A stretch of 64,000 bases of DNA, taken from NCBI RefSeq assembly GCF_900114205.1, contig NZ_FOSH01000003.1, positions 124,001 to 188,000 of the forward strand, given 5' to 3'. Positions within the stretch are counted from its first letter, which is position 1; the number at the start of each line of letters is the position of its first letter. This stretch comes from Methylophaga sulfidovorans (GTDB lineage Bacteria; Pseudomonadota; Gammaproteobacteria; Nitrosococcales; Methylophagaceae). The notes below the pieces were generated by a model. It was not told the origin of the DNA. It was given only the letters and a program-made list of their open reading frames with translations, and did not search any database. Shown piece after piece: positions 54,957-64,000 of this stretch. Made by a program: the position numbers and the translations under genes.

Positions 54957-57107
54957 ATGGGGGACACGGTTGAGCAGATGTATATCGCACTAATCAGTGT
55001 GCATGGGCTCATACGAGCTGATAATCTGGAGCTTGGCAGAGATGCTGATACAGGAGGTCAGACCCTCTATGTGCTGGAACTGGCCCAGGCTCTCTCCGAA
55101 CTACCCAATGTCTCACAGGTTGATCTCGTTACCCGCCGCATTAATGATAGCCATGTTGATGCTGATTATGCCGAGCCCATCGAAGTAATCAATGAGAAGT
55201 TCAGGATTGTCCGGATTGATGCTGGTCCTGAAGAATATATTTATAAAGAGCAGCTATGGGAATATCTGGATGGGTTTGCAGATAATCTTGCTGACTTTTT
55301 TAGAAAACAAGATCGTATTCCCGATTTAATACATAGCCATTATGCCGATGCCGGTCTTGTCGGTTCTCATGTTGCCAATCTTTTAGGCATCCCACTGGTG
55401 CATACCGGTCATTCACTTGGCCGTGTGAAGCGTAGACGGTTGCTGGCAAGTGGCCTCTCCACTGAACAAATCGAATCACTTTATAATATGACACGTCGTA
55501 TTGAGGCAGAAGAAATTACCTTAGCTACTGCTGAGCGTGTCATTACCAGCACTCATCAGGAAATTGAAGAGCAATACGAAATTTATGATCATTACCAACC
55601 TGATCAGATGCGGGTTATCCCTCCTGGTACCAATATCAAACAATTTAAGCCACCAGAAGGTAATGAGTTAGAAACTGACTTATTTCGTAAGTTAACGCAC
55701 CAACTTGTTGAACCAAATAAACCGATCATTCTGGCCTTATCCCGTCCAGACAAACGCAAAAATATTGCGGTGCTGATTGAAGCATACGGTGAGTCGGAAA
55801 GCTTGCAACAACTGGCTAATCTGGTGATTATTGCTGGTAACCGTGATGATATTGATGACTTGGAAGCCGGTGCTCAGGAAGTCTTCCATGAGCTTTTGGT
55901 GGCAATAGATCGTTACGATCTGTATGGCAAAGTGGCTATGCCTAAGCATCACAAACGTGAACAAGTGCCTTTGATGTATCGTATTGCTGCGGCATCAGGT
56001 GGTGTTTTTGTAAATCCGGCACTGACAGAACCTTTTGGTTTAACCTTGATTGAAGCCGCCGCTTCTGGTGTACCCATAATTGCAACAGAAGATGGTGGAC
56101 CACGAGACATCATCGGTAACTGTCATAATGGTATTTTGATTGATCCACTAGAGTCGTCGACGATTACAGACGCCTTACTGAAACTACTTACTGATAATAA
56201 GTTATGGGATGACTATTCCAGCAAAGGGTTGGAAGGGGTGGCGAAGTGTTATTCATGGCGGGCTCATGCCAAGCGGTATATTGAGTTGGTAACACCGCTT
56301 GCTCAACGTGCTGAATTATTACAACGTCAACCGCTTGAAAGAACCAGCCATTTTTATGCAGAACAAGCTATTTTCACCGATCTCGATTTGAACCTTATTG
56401 GTGATGATGTGTCGTTACATAAACTCATTAATCTGATTCGTGAGAACCGTAAAACTACGAAATTTGCTATTGCTACTGGTCGCAGACTGGATGTGGCATT
56501 AAGAATGATGAAAAAACATCAGATTCCTGAACCTGATATTTTGATTACCAGTTCCGGTACTGAAATTTATTATGCTCCGAAGCTAACTCCCGATACATCG
56601 TGGGCTCAGCATATAGATTATCACTGGATGCCGCATAAGGTTCGTCAATTACTGGATGATTATCCCGGTTTGCAGAAACAGCCAAAATCAGAGCAGAGTC
56701 GGTTTAAATTAAGTTATTACATTGATCCAGAGCAAGTAGATATAGAAGATATAAAACGGCTGTTACATCAGGAAGAACAATCTGTGCATGTACAGTTAGC
56801 ATTCGGACAATATTTAGACATTTTACCTATTAGAGCATCAAAGGGGATGGCTCTACGCTATGTTGCCGATCATTGGCAAATACCACTTGAGCATATTTTT
56901 GTCGCCGGCGGTTCTGGTGCTGATGAAGATATGATGCGCGGCAATACACTCGCCGCTGTAGTGGCTAACAGACATAATGAGGAGTTATCACAATTGATTG
57001 ATACTGATCGGATTTATTTTGCTGATAAACCATTTGCCGCAGGCATTTTGGAATCGCTTGAACATTACCAGTTCTTTCATCAGGCAAAAACAAAGAAAAC
57101 ATCATGA
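54957..57107 (+). CDS. sps: Sucrose-phosphate synthase with degenerate phosphatase-like domain
   Basis: Makes sucrose 6-phosphate from UDP/ADP-glucose and fructose 6-phosphate. The 716-residue protein has an N-terminal GT4 glycosyltransferase part (YIALISVHGLIR, DADTGGQTLYVLELA, DLIHSHYADAGLVG, and EPFGLTLIEAAASGVPIIA with its catalytic Glu pair, up to about residue 460) and a C-terminal HAD part. The latter is altered at key sites: the DxDxT motif reads TDLDLN and the usual GDSGND reads GGSGADED, so it is probably inactive. GGGAGAAG precedes the ATG. It overlaps spp by 4 bases and begins a four-gene operon. Confidence 0.93.
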   Translation: MGDTVEQMYIALISVHGLIRADNLELGRDADTGGQTLYVLELAQALSELPNVSQVDLVTRRINDSHVDADYAEPIEVINEKFRIVRIDAGPEEYIYKEQLWEYLDGFADNLADFFRKQDRIPDLIHSHYADAGLVGSHVANLLGIPLVHTGHSLGRVKRRRLLASGLSTEQIESLYNMTRRIEAEEITLATAERVITSTHQEIEEQYEIYDHYQPDQMRVIPPGTNIKQFKPPEGNELETDLFRKLTHQLVEPNKPIILALSRPDKRKNIAVLIEAYGESESLQQLANLVIIAGNRDDIDDLEAGAQEVFHELLVAIDRYDLYGKVAMPKHHKREQVPLMYRIAAASGGVFVNPALTEPFGLTLIEAAASGVPIIATEDGGPRDIIGNCHNGILIDPLESSTITDALLKLLTDNKLWDDYSSKGLEGVAKCYSWRAHAKRYIELVTPLAQRAELLQRQPLERTSHFYAEQAIFTDLDLNLIGDDVSLHKLINLIRENRKTTKFAIATGRRLDVALRMMKKHQIPEPDILITSSGTEIYYAPKLTPDTSWAQHIDYHWMPHKVRQLLDDYPGLQKQPKSEQSRFKLSYYIDPEQVDIEDIKRLLHQEEQSVHVQLAFGQYLDILPIRASKGMALRYVADHWQIPLEHIFVAGGSGADEDMMRGNTLAAVVANRHNEELSQLIDTDRIYFADKPFAAGILESLEHYQFFHQAKTKKTS

Positions 57108-57964
57108 TGACGCAAGCTAAAGTTTTACTGTGTACTGATATGGATAGAACCATTATTCCCAATGGTTTTCAGCCGGAACCTGCCGATGCCCGTAAATCTT
57201 TTTCAAGCTTTTGTGAGCGTGAGGATGTGAAATTAGCCTATGTGACAGGACGCCATGTGTCTTTAGTCAAACGTGCTATTAAAAACTACGCCTTACCGAT
57301 CCCGGATTTTGCGATTACCGATGTTGGCACCAAGATTTATCAGATAGGAAAAGGTAGCTGGCAACAGATGGCAGATTGGGAAGCAGAAATCGATAAAGAC
57401 TGGAATGGCAAAACCCACGCACAACTAAAACAGATTTTACGTCCCATCAAAGAACTGCGTTTGCAGGAAAGCACTAAACAAAATACGCATAAATTAAGTT
57501 ATTACTTACCGCTATATATGGATAAAGACACCATCATTACCCGTATTGAAGCTTTCCTGAAAGATGCCAATGTGGCTGCCAGTATTCTCTGGAGTGTCGA
57601 TGAGCCCAAAAATATTGGTTTATTGGATGTATTACCGGAACACGCAACGAAACTACATGCCATTGAATTCTTACAAGAAAAGCTAGGTTATGAGCTGGAT
57701 GAAGTTATCTTTGCCGGTGATAGTGGCAATGACTTACCTGTGTTAACCAGCCATATACCCTCAATTCTTGTCGATAATGCCAGTGCAGAGATTAAGCAAG
57801 CTGCTGTGGAATTATCAAAACACAATGGCAATACTGAGGCATTGTTTCTGGCAAGCAGTGACCATAGTGAGAACAATGGTAATTATTCGGCGGGTGTGTT
57901 GCAGGGAGTGGCGCATTTTGCACCGCATTTTTTTATGCCAACCAATAAAGAATCATCATCATGA
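57104..57964 (+). CDS. spp: Sucrose-6-phosphate phosphatase
   Basis: Removes phosphate from sucrose 6-phosphate to release sucrose. The 286-residue HAD-family (Cof/SPP-type) enzyme keeps all catalytic motifs: LLCTDMDRTIIPNG (nucleophile Asp at about residue 10), YVTGRH, a KLSYYL segment, and EVIFAGDSGNDLPVL near residue 206. It overlaps sps at its start and fructokinase at its end by 4 bases each, so the pathway is translationally coupled. Confidence 0.93.
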   Translation: MMTQAKVLLCTDMDRTIIPNGFQPEPADARKSFSSFCEREDVKLAYVTGRHVSLVKRAIKNYALPIPDFAITDVGTKIYQIGKGSWQQMADWEAEIDKDWNGKTHAQLKQILRPIKELRLQESTKQNTHKLSYYLPLYMDKDTIITRIEAFLKDANVAASILWSVDEPKNIGLLDVLPEHATKLHAIEFLQEKLGYELDEVIFAGDSGNDLPVLTSHIPSILVDNASAEIKQAAVELSKHNGNTEALFLASSDHSENNGNYSAGVLQGVAHFAPHFFMPTNKESSS

Positions 57965-58824
57965 AATCATCAACCAAGCTAACTATTTTTGGTGAAGCCT
58001 TATTTGATTGTTTCCCGACGGGGGAAAACGTATTAGGTGGTGCACCGTTTAATGTTGCATGGCATCTTCAGGCATTAGGCGATGCTCCGCTGTTTATCAG
58101 TCGTGTTGGTAAGGATGAGCTGGGTGACATCATATTGTCAGAAATGACCAATTGGGGGATGACAACCAAAGCCATTCAGCAGGATAGTAAACATCAGACG
58201 GGGCGGGTTGATATTCGTATCGAAAATGATGAACCCATCTATACTTTTGCTGAAGATAATGCCTGGGATTTTATTGATTTAGCTGAAGTACCCACAGAGG
58301 ACATATCGGGTTTCTTTTATCATGGTTCTTTAGTTGCACGTCGTGAGATCGCCAAGAAAACGCTGGAAAAACTGACTGAAAATCCATCATTGGATATTTT
58401 TGTTGATGTGAATCTACGTTCACCCTGGTGGGAAAAAGAAACTGTCTATCACTGGCTTGAGCAAGCACGCTGGGTAAAATTGAATGAAAGTGAGTTATAC
58501 GAACTTGGATTCCATTCTGCTGATCTGCATCAGGATATGACCCGAATGCATACACATTTTCACCTTGATCAGCTGATCGTGACAAGAGGTGAAAAAGGCG
58601 CGATTGTTCGCGATACTGATGGTGCTTTTCATCAGGTTGCACCTCCTCAGCACGAACAAGTCGTCGATACTGTCGGCGCAGGCGATGCTTTTACTGCCAT
58701 GTATATTCACGGTTTACTGGCAGGATGGAAAATCGAAGATACACTGGAAAAAGCCCAAGCCTTCGCCAGTCGTGTTGTCAAACATCGTGGCGCTGTCAGT
58801 AAAGATCCTGACTTTTATAAATAA
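57961..58824 (+). CDS. Fructokinase (PfkB family)
   Basis: A 287-residue ribokinase-type sugar kinase that phosphorylates fructose with ATP. Family motifs are VLGGAPFNVAWHLQALG (about residues 24-40) and the C-terminal DTVGAGDAFTAMYIHGLLAG with the catalytic Asp of GAGD (about residue 239). In the sucrose operons of halotolerant methylotrophs this enzyme returns fructose released by amylosucrase to metabolism. It overlaps spp by 4 bases and amylosucrase follows after 33 bases. Confidence 0.93.
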   Translation: MKSSTKLTIFGEALFDCFPTGENVLGGAPFNVAWHLQALGDAPLFISRVGKDELGDIILSEMTNWGMTTKAIQQDSKHQTGRVDIRIENDEPIYTFAEDNAWDFIDLAEVPTEDISGFFYHGSLVARREIAKKTLEKLTENPSLDIFVDVNLRSPWWEKETVYHWLEQARWVKLNESELYELGFHSADLHQDMTRMHTHFHLDQLIVTRGEKGAIVRDTDGAFHQVAPPQHEQVVDTVGAGDAFTAMYIHGLLAGWKIEDTLEKAQAFASRVVKHRGAVSKDPDFYK

Positions 58825-58857
58825 CGCTTATTTAGAATAATACAAACAAGGTTAAGC

Positions 58858-60813
58858 ATGTACGAACAGCAAGCCCACACACTGTTGAACGATATCCTCA
58901 ATGAAATTGAAGCTGGCATTTCAAAACAGGACTTACGCTATTTTTATACGCGTTTAGGGGCAAACTTTTATGCCATACATTCCTTATTTGAACGTTTGTA
59001 TGGTCATCGTGATGACTTCAAAGAACAGTCTCAAAAACTAGTTGAAGCCATGGCGTGGCAGTATATCCATCGTCCGGAAGATCTGCGTCAGAAGGATATT
59101 GAACGTGAAGCAGACCATAACTGGTTTTTGAGTCAGAAATGGGTTGGCATGGCGCTTTATAGCCACGGCTTCGCCGGTAATTTGCAGGGAATGAAAGAAC
59201 ATCTGAATTACTTCCAGGAACTTGGCGTCAATCTGGTGCATATCATGCCCATTATGCAATGTCCGAAAGGCAGCAGTGATGGCGGTTATGCCGTAAGCGA
59301 TTTTCGTAAGATCGATGAACGTGCCGGAAGCCTCAAGGATTTAAACGAACTTGCACGCAGCATGCATGAGCGTGACATTTTGCTGACCATGGATGTGGTC
59401 CTTAATCACACCTCAGATGAACATGAGTGGGCGCTAAAAGCACGGCAAGGTGAAACTAAATATCAGGATTATTACTACACATTTGAAAATCGGAATGTGC
59501 CAGATATGTTCGAACAGAGCATGCCTGAAGTATTTCCAGAGACATCACCCGGTAACTTTACCTGGGATGAGGAAATGCAACGCTGGGTCATGACCGTGTT
59601 TAATCATTATCAGTGGGATCTGAATTATTCTAATCCTTCCGTGTTTATTGAAATGCTCGATGTGATTTTGTTCTGGGCAAATCAAGGCGCTGATATTCTG
59701 CGTTTGGATGCTGTTGCCTTTCTGTGGAAAAAAATTGGTAGTACCTGCCAGAATGAACGTGAAGCCCACTTAATTTTGCAGCTGCTCAAAGACTGCTGCC
59801 AGGTGGTTGCTCCTGGTGTGTTATATATTGCTGAAGCGATTGTGGCACCTGTTGAAGTCACCAAATATTTTGGTGAAGATGCAGTTATTGCTAAAGAGTG
59901 TGAAATTGCCTACAACGCAACTTATATGGCATTGATGTGGGATGCTGTAGCCACAAAAAACACCAAGTTACTCAACCAGGGTATTAAGAGCCTGCCAGTG
60001 AAGCTGGAAAGAGCAACTTGGCTGAATTATATCCGTTGTCATGATGATATTGGTTTGGGCTTTGATGACCGTGATATCGAACTTGTTGGTTACCAACCTG
60101 CACAACATCGTAAGTTTTTGATTGATTATTATATGGGCCGTTTTGACCATTCTCATGCCAGAGGGTTACCGTTTGGTGAAAATGAGAAAACAGGGGATGC
60201 ACGAATTTCAGGTTCCTTAGCCTCCCTGGTTGGACTGGAATATGCTTTGGAGCAGGGTGATTCACAAGCCATTGAAGACTCAATCAATATTATCTTGTTA
60301 TTGCATAGTTTGATTATGTCTTTTGGTGGTATACCTCTTCTCTATTATGGAGACGAAGTGGGTACAACAAATGATGTTTCCTATCTTGATGATCCATACA
60401 AAAAAGGAGATTCGCGCTGGGTACATCGTCCGGTTATTAACTGGGATAAAGCGGAGCTGCGAAACCAGCCTGGCCACCCGCAATATGAAATATTTACTGC
60501 ATTAAAACGGATGATTGCTGTTCGCAAAGAAATCGATGTGTTTGCTGATTTTAATAATCGCGAATTAATTGATGTCGGCAATGAGCATCTTTTTGTCTTC
60601 GAACGCTATTGTATTCAGCAACAGCATCAACGTGTTCTGGTAGTGGCGAATTTCAATGGTAAACCTCAGCATCTGAATTTAGATGAACTGGGCAGTTGGG
60701 GCAATCCACAGAATGGTCAGCTTTATGACTTATTTAGTGGCCAGCGTCCGGATTTGTTTAAAAATGCGTTAGTCATACCGGCTTTTAGCTTTTATTGGCT
60801 ACAAGAGAGCTAG
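58858..60813 (+). CDS. ams: Amylosucrase (GH13)
   Basis: Transfers glucose from sucrose to glycogen-like glucan and releases fructose. The 651-residue GH13 enzyme has the amylosucrase-type helical N-terminus, the nucleophile region DILRLDAVAFLW (about residue 281), the acid/base Glu in VLYIAEAIV (about residue 323) and IRCHDDIGLGFDD. The ATG at 58858 follows AACAAGGTT. It closes the sucrose operon, so the cell can both make and recycle sucrose, linking osmoprotection to carbon storage. Confidence 0.92.
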   Translation: MYEQQAHTLLNDILNEIEAGISKQDLRYFYTRLGANFYAIHSLFERLYGHRDDFKEQSQKLVEAMAWQYIHRPEDLRQKDIEREADHNWFLSQKWVGMALYSHGFAGNLQGMKEHLNYFQELGVNLVHIMPIMQCPKGSSDGGYAVSDFRKIDERAGSLKDLNELARSMHERDILLTMDVVLNHTSDEHEWALKARQGETKYQDYYYTFENRNVPDMFEQSMPEVFPETSPGNFTWDEEMQRWVMTVFNHYQWDLNYSNPSVFIEMLDVILFWANQGADILRLDAVAFLWKKIGSTCQNEREAHLILQLLKDCCQVVAPGVLYIAEAIVAPVEVTKYFGEDAVIAKECEIAYNATYMALMWDAVATKNTKLLNQGIKSLPVKLERATWLNYIRCHDDIGLGFDDRDIELVGYQPAQHRKFLIDYYMGRFDHSHARGLPFGENEKTGDARISGSLASLVGLEYALEQGDSQAIEDSINIILLLHSLIMSFGGIPLLYYGDEVGTTNDVSYLDDPYKKGDSRWVHRPVINWDKAELRNQPGHPQYEIFTALKRMIAVRKEIDVFADFNNRELIDVGNEHLFVFERYCIQQQHQRVLVVANFNGKPQHLNLDELGSWGNPQNGQLYDLFSGQRPDLFKNALVIPAFSFYWLQES

Positions 60814-60905
60814 GTTTATACATTCATTAATCTTGCAAGCTTCACAAAATATCGACAATAAACAGTCTAGTTTCGATGCTAGGGTATTGTTGCTTAGGAA
60901 CATAA

Positions 60906-62234
60906 ATGTATAAAACCGGCTTATACTGGATTCAACATGATCTGCGTATTCATGATAATGCGGCACTGCTTGAAGCCAGTCTAAATTGTGAGCAGCTCAT
61001 TTGTTTATATTGTTTTGATCCTGCCTGGTTCAGACAAAGCCGTTTGAATGCCAGACCGATGGGTGTTTTGCGTCGCCAGTTTCTCAATAAAACTTTACAT
61101 GATTTAGGGAAAGAGCTAAAAAATCGTGGGCAACGTCTGATTGTGATGACTGCCGATCCGGTCTCGGCGATTTCTGTTCTGATAAAAAATCATCATATTG
61201 ATGCGGTGTATCGTAGCCATCATGTGGGTGTGTTTGAGACCCGTCAATGGCATCATCTCAAAGTCGATTTTCCTCGTACGCTTTTTCATTCTGTCTCGAC
61301 ACATACCTTATTTCGCCCTGAGCAATTACCCTTTGCAATAAGTGATTTGCCTGCAACATTTACCGATTTTAAAGATTGCTGTGAAGCTATTGCTGTTGAT
61401 AAACCGTTGGCTATGCCGCAATGGTTAGCGCCTCCTGTAGAAGCGCTGACGGGTTTAACCCATCAAACTGAAACAGAAGTTGCTGAGCTACATTACTGCT
61501 ACGGCGGAGAAAAGATGGCGCTCGATCATCTTGAGCAGTACTTTTCATCTGATTTGCCTGCACAGTACAAAACGGTAAGAAATGAACTGGATGGTTGGGA
61601 AAACTCAACTAAAATGTCGGCATGGTTGGCCTGTGGCGCTTTATCGCCACGTAAGCTGATGGCACGATTGAAACGCTATGAGTCTGAGCATACAGCGAAT
61701 GAATCCACTTATTGGATTTATTATGAGTTGTTGTGGCGTGAATATTTCCAGTGGTATGCACAGCGATATCAACACAAGTTATTCAAGGCAGAAGGGATAA
61801 ACAGACAAAAAATTTCCTGTTGTTTTTATCCCGAGCGTTATCAGAAATGGTGCAATGGTAATACGCCATATCCTCTCGTTAATGCCTGTATGAAACAGCT
61901 TAATGAAACTGGCTATCTGTCAAATCGTGGTCGTCAGATAGTAGCCAGCTGTTTTGTTAATGAACTGCAACTAGATTGGCGGTTTGGTGCGGCCTATTTT
62001 GAACAACAATTAATCGACTACGACGTCGCCTCTAACTGGGGAAATTGGCAATACATTGCTGGGGTAGGGGCTGATCCACGAGGTGGTCGTCATTTTGATC
62101 TGGATAAACAAACAGAGATCTATGATGCTGATCGACGCTTTATCCGACGTTGGAAAGGCGAAGCCAGCCAGTATCCACTGGATTCCCTTGATGCCGCTGA
62201 CTGGCCAATTATGCCGCCGGATAAAAATAGCTAA
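60906..62234 (+). CDS. Cryptochrome DASH / photolyase-family protein
   Basis: A 442-residue FAD-binding photolyase/cryptochrome. The N-terminal photolyase domain starts GLYWIQHDLRIHDNAAL. The segment LPATFTDFKD at about residues 148-157 is typical for the DASH group, which repairs cyclobutane dimers mainly in single-stranded DNA. The C-terminal FAD domain has LACGALSPRKLMARL, WREYFQWYA and the NRGRQIVASCFVNELQLDWRFGA region followed by NWGNWQYIAGVGADPRGGR, seen from about residue 338 to 400. It is separated by 92 bases from amylosucrase and may be a separate unit. Confidence 0.9.
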   Translation: MYKTGLYWIQHDLRIHDNAALLEASLNCEQLICLYCFDPAWFRQSRLNARPMGVLRRQFLNKTLHDLGKELKNRGQRLIVMTADPVSAISVLIKNHHIDAVYRSHHVGVFETRQWHHLKVDFPRTLFHSVSTHTLFRPEQLPFAISDLPATFTDFKDCCEAIAVDKPLAMPQWLAPPVEALTGLTHQTETEVAELHYCYGGEKMALDHLEQYFSSDLPAQYKTVRNELDGWENSTKMSAWLACGALSPRKLMARLKRYESEHTANESTYWIYYELLWREYFQWYAQRYQHKLFKAEGINRQKISCCFYPERYQKWCNGNTPYPLVNACMKQLNETGYLSNRGRQIVASCFVNELQLDWRFGAAYFEQQLIDYDVASNWGNWQYIAGVGADPRGGRHFDLDKQTEIYDADRRFIRRWKGEASQYPLDSLDAADWPIMPPDKNS

Positions 62235-62318
62235 AAGATCTGTATTGCTGAGTATTGAGTTCATCTAAAAAGCATTGCATACTCAGATCATTGCTCTCAT
62301 ACAGTGGAGGCCATTGTT

Positions 62319-63083
62319 ATGATTAAAGCAATTCTGTTTGATATCAGTGGTGTTTTGTATATTGATCGTCAGCCTATCGCCGGAGCGGTGGAACTGATTA
62401 AGACCTTAAGGCAGAGCTCAATACCAATGCGTTTTGTCACCAATACGTCACGCTCTACGAGTCAGTCAGTATTTGCTGAACTGACACGCATGGGCTTTGA
62501 TATAAAACCAGAGGAAGTTTTCACGGCTCCTGTGGCTATAAAAAGCCTGTGCCAGGCTAAGGGCTATCGCCCCTTTTGTCTTATCCACCCTGATTTAATG
62601 CCTGAGTTTAGCGATTTAGATCAAAGCCGACCGAATGCGGTAATTGTTACCGATGCGGCTGAATTATTTAATTATCAACAACTGAATCAGGCTTTCTCAT
62701 TATTGATGGATGGCGCTGTTTTGCTTGGTATTGGACGTAACCGATATTTCAAAAGTGCAGGGCAATTACAGCTGGATGCTGGACCATTTATTCAGGCGCT
62801 GGAGTATGCAGCAGATGTCAAAGCGCAAATCATTGGCAAACCCGATGCCAGTTTTTTCCAAGCGGCGGTGTCATCGCTTAATGTCAGGCCGGATGAAGTT
62901 CTGATGATTGGTGACGATGTAGCATCAGATGTTGTCGGGGCGATTAATGCGGGATTACAAGCCTGTTTAGTCAGAACGGGTAAGTTTTTACCTCAGGATG
63001 AAAAAGAGGCAAAATCCGCTAATGCCCTGATTGCCGACTCGGTAGTTGAGGCGGTCAATCAGGCATTTGATCTAGAGTATTAG
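62319..63083 (+). CDS. HAD-family hydrolase, LHPP/NagD-like
   Basis: A HAD phosphatase of about 254 residues of the type IIA group (NagD/LHPP-like). Motif I is [13 protein letters not shown] (Asp as nucleophile; the second Asp of DxD is replaced by Ser, as seen in LHPP-like proteins), motif [11 protein letters not shown], and motif [21 protein letters not shown]. Substrate unknown. The start at 62319 follows a good TGGAGG site; a GTG 15 bases upstream is less likely. It ends 4 bases into the convergent rimO gene. Confidence 0.85.
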   Translation: MIKAILFDISGVLYIDRQPIAGAVELIKTLRQSSIPMRFVTNTSRSTSQSVFAELTRMGFDIKPEEVFTAPVAIKSLCQAKGYRPFCLIHPDLMPEFSDLDQSRPNAVIVTDAAELFNYQQLNQAFSLLMDGAVLLGIGRNRYFKSAGQLQLDAGPFIQALEYAADVKAQIIGKPDASFFQAAVSSLNVRPDEVLMIGDDVASDVVGAINAGLQACLVRTGKFLPQDEKEAKSANALIADSVVEAVNQAFDLEY

Positions 63084-64000
63084 ATAAGCTTTGCCCAGAG
63101 ATCGTATTCATCGGCTTCTTCAAATTCGACATCAACGATATCACCTACTTTCAGGTGAGTCGCACCATCAATAAAGACCTGGCCATCGATTTCTGGTGCA
63201 TCCGCTTCACTACGGCCAACAGCACCTTCTTCAACCACTTCATCAATAATAATGCGGCCTTTACGTCCAACTTTTAATTGTAGCCTGGCAGCACTGATTT
63301 CAGCTTGATGCGCCATAAAGCGGTCAAGACGTTCCTGTTTAATCTCTTCAGGAATCTGATCCGGCAAATCGTTAGCTGTGGCACCATCAACAGGGGAGTA
63401 AGCAAAAGCGCCAACCCGATCAAGTTGAGCTTCAGTGAGAAAGTCGAGTAATTCCTGGAATTCTTCTTCGGTTTCCCCTGGAAACCCGACAATAAAAGTA
63501 CTGCGTAAAGTGATATCCGGGCAAACTGCTCGCCAGGCATGAATACGTTCCAGATTATTTTGCGAGGAAGCTGGTCGCTTCATCAGCTTGAGAATGCGTG
63601 GGCTGGCATGCTGAAAAGGGATATCCAGATAAGGCAAAATTTTCCCTTCAGCCATTAGTGGCACTACGTCATCAACATGAGGGTAAGGATAAACATAATG
63701 CATTCTGACCCAAATCCCCAGTTCACTGAGAGCTTCAGTCAGATCATAAAAACGCGTTGCACGTTCACGACCGTTCCATTCACAGGACTCATATTTCACA
63801 TCAACGCCATAGGCACTGGTGTCCTGAGAGATCACTAGAAGCTCTTTTACGCCAGCATCAGCAAGCCGTTTTGCTTCACTCATAACATGATGAATAGGCC
63901 GACTTACCAAGTCACCACGCATGGAAGGAATAATGCAGAAAGTGCAGCGGTGATTACAGCCTTCCGATATTTTCAGGTAAGCATAGTGTCTGGGGGTCAG
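63080..64000 (-). CDS. rimO: Ribosomal protein S12 methylthiotransferase RimO (5' truncated)
   Basis: RimO adds a methylthio group to Asp88 of ribosomal protein S12, with two iron-sulfur clusters. The frame is open to the end of the window, so the N-terminal UPF0004 domain is missing. The visible part begins [20 protein letters not shown], with the radical SAM CxxxCxxC motif split as [17 protein letters not shown] at about bases 63910-63965. Then come the TIM barrel segments ([30 protein letters not shown]) and the C-terminal TRAM domain. RimO rather than MiaB is indicated by [19 protein letters not shown] and the S12-type motif order. Confidence 0.93.
   Translation of the reverse strand: MTPRHYAYLKISEGCNHRCTFCIIPSMRGDLVSRPIHHVMSEAKRLADAGVKELLVISQDTSAYGVDVKYESCEWNGRERATRFYDLTEALSELGIWVRMHYVYPYPHVDDVVPLMAEGKILPYLDIPFQHASPRILKLMKRPASSQNNLERIHAWRAVCPDITLRSTFIVGFPGETEEEFQELLDFLTEAQLDRVGAFAYSPVDGATANDLPDQIPEEIKQERLDRFMAHQAEISAARLQLKVGRKGRIIIDEVVEEGAVGRSEADAPEIDGQVFIDGATHLKVGDIVDVEFEEADEYDLWAKLI

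Noticed and set aside
1-64000. CRISPR arrays, rRNA genes, insertion sequences, prophage structural genes
   Set aside because: No regularly spaced repeat arrays, transposases, integrases, rRNA or phage structural genes were seen on either strand.

Overview
The window reads as the chromosome of a moderately low-GC gammaproteobacterium, most likely a marine or halotolerant methylotroph of the Methylophaga type. This is inferred from gene content, not from a database match. The pointers are a gammaproteobacterial housekeeping order (surA-pdxA-rsmA; leuD-leuB-asd-fimV-truA-trpF-trpB-trpA-accD-folC; smpB-ssrA with ratA-rnfH), Entner-Doudoroff genes edd-eda, a sodium-type PomA/PomB motor pair, sodium-coupled transporters, and a four-gene sucrose operon (synthase, phosphatase, fructokinase, amylosucrase) of the kind known from halotolerant methylotrophs.

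Layout. 1-5.3 kb: surA (5' end cut by the window), pdxA, rsmA, hupB, tRNA-Val, tRNA-Asp, ppiD. 5.3-12 kb: an SDF-family symporter, fabI, a large solute-binding lipoprotein, pomA-pomB, and a YceI protein. 12-23 kb: a long co-directional block for leucine, aspartate-family and tryptophan synthesis, plus accD and folC. 23-27 kb (minus): trmB, a FadL porin and an acyl-CoA ligase. 27-30 kb: edd-eda. 30-32.6 kb (minus): rhodanese, a secreted CGCP protein, and a DUF692/DUF2063 pair. 32.9-37.4 kb: an orphan DppB-like permease with a DUF455 protein, then rnfH-ratA, an NSS transporter, and smpB.

37.4-43.4 kb is the most unusual part. The tmRNA gene ssrA is split in its T-loop by a 272-nt group I intron; removing it restores an exact 7-nt T-loop, a 5-bp T-stem and a 361-nt tmRNA. 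A free-standing single-motif LAGLIDADG endonuclease gene lies 185 nt beyond the tmRNA 3' end. It is followed by a three-gene minus-strand cluster: SIR2 protein, HerA-type ATPase, and a permuted papain-like cysteine hydrolase with a C-terminal zinc ribbon. SIR2-HerA pairs are a known anti-phage system; the third gene may be an extra component. The block is bounded by imperfect direct copies of the ssrA 3' flank (terminator plus a REP-like palindrome), so it looks like an accessory island inserted behind ssrA.

43.5-54 kb carries signalling and surface functions: a multi-PAS GGDEF-EAL protein, a YjfB-like motility peptide behind a sigma-28-like promoter, a molybdopterin oxidoreductase, a PEP-CTERM protein behind a likely c-di-GMP (GEMM) riboswitch, and a cytochrome c-FTR1 iron permease behind a Fur box. 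54-64 kb: a 2OG-Fe(II) oxygenase, the sucrose operon, a DASH-type cryptochrome, a HAD phosphatase, and rimO (5' end beyond the window).
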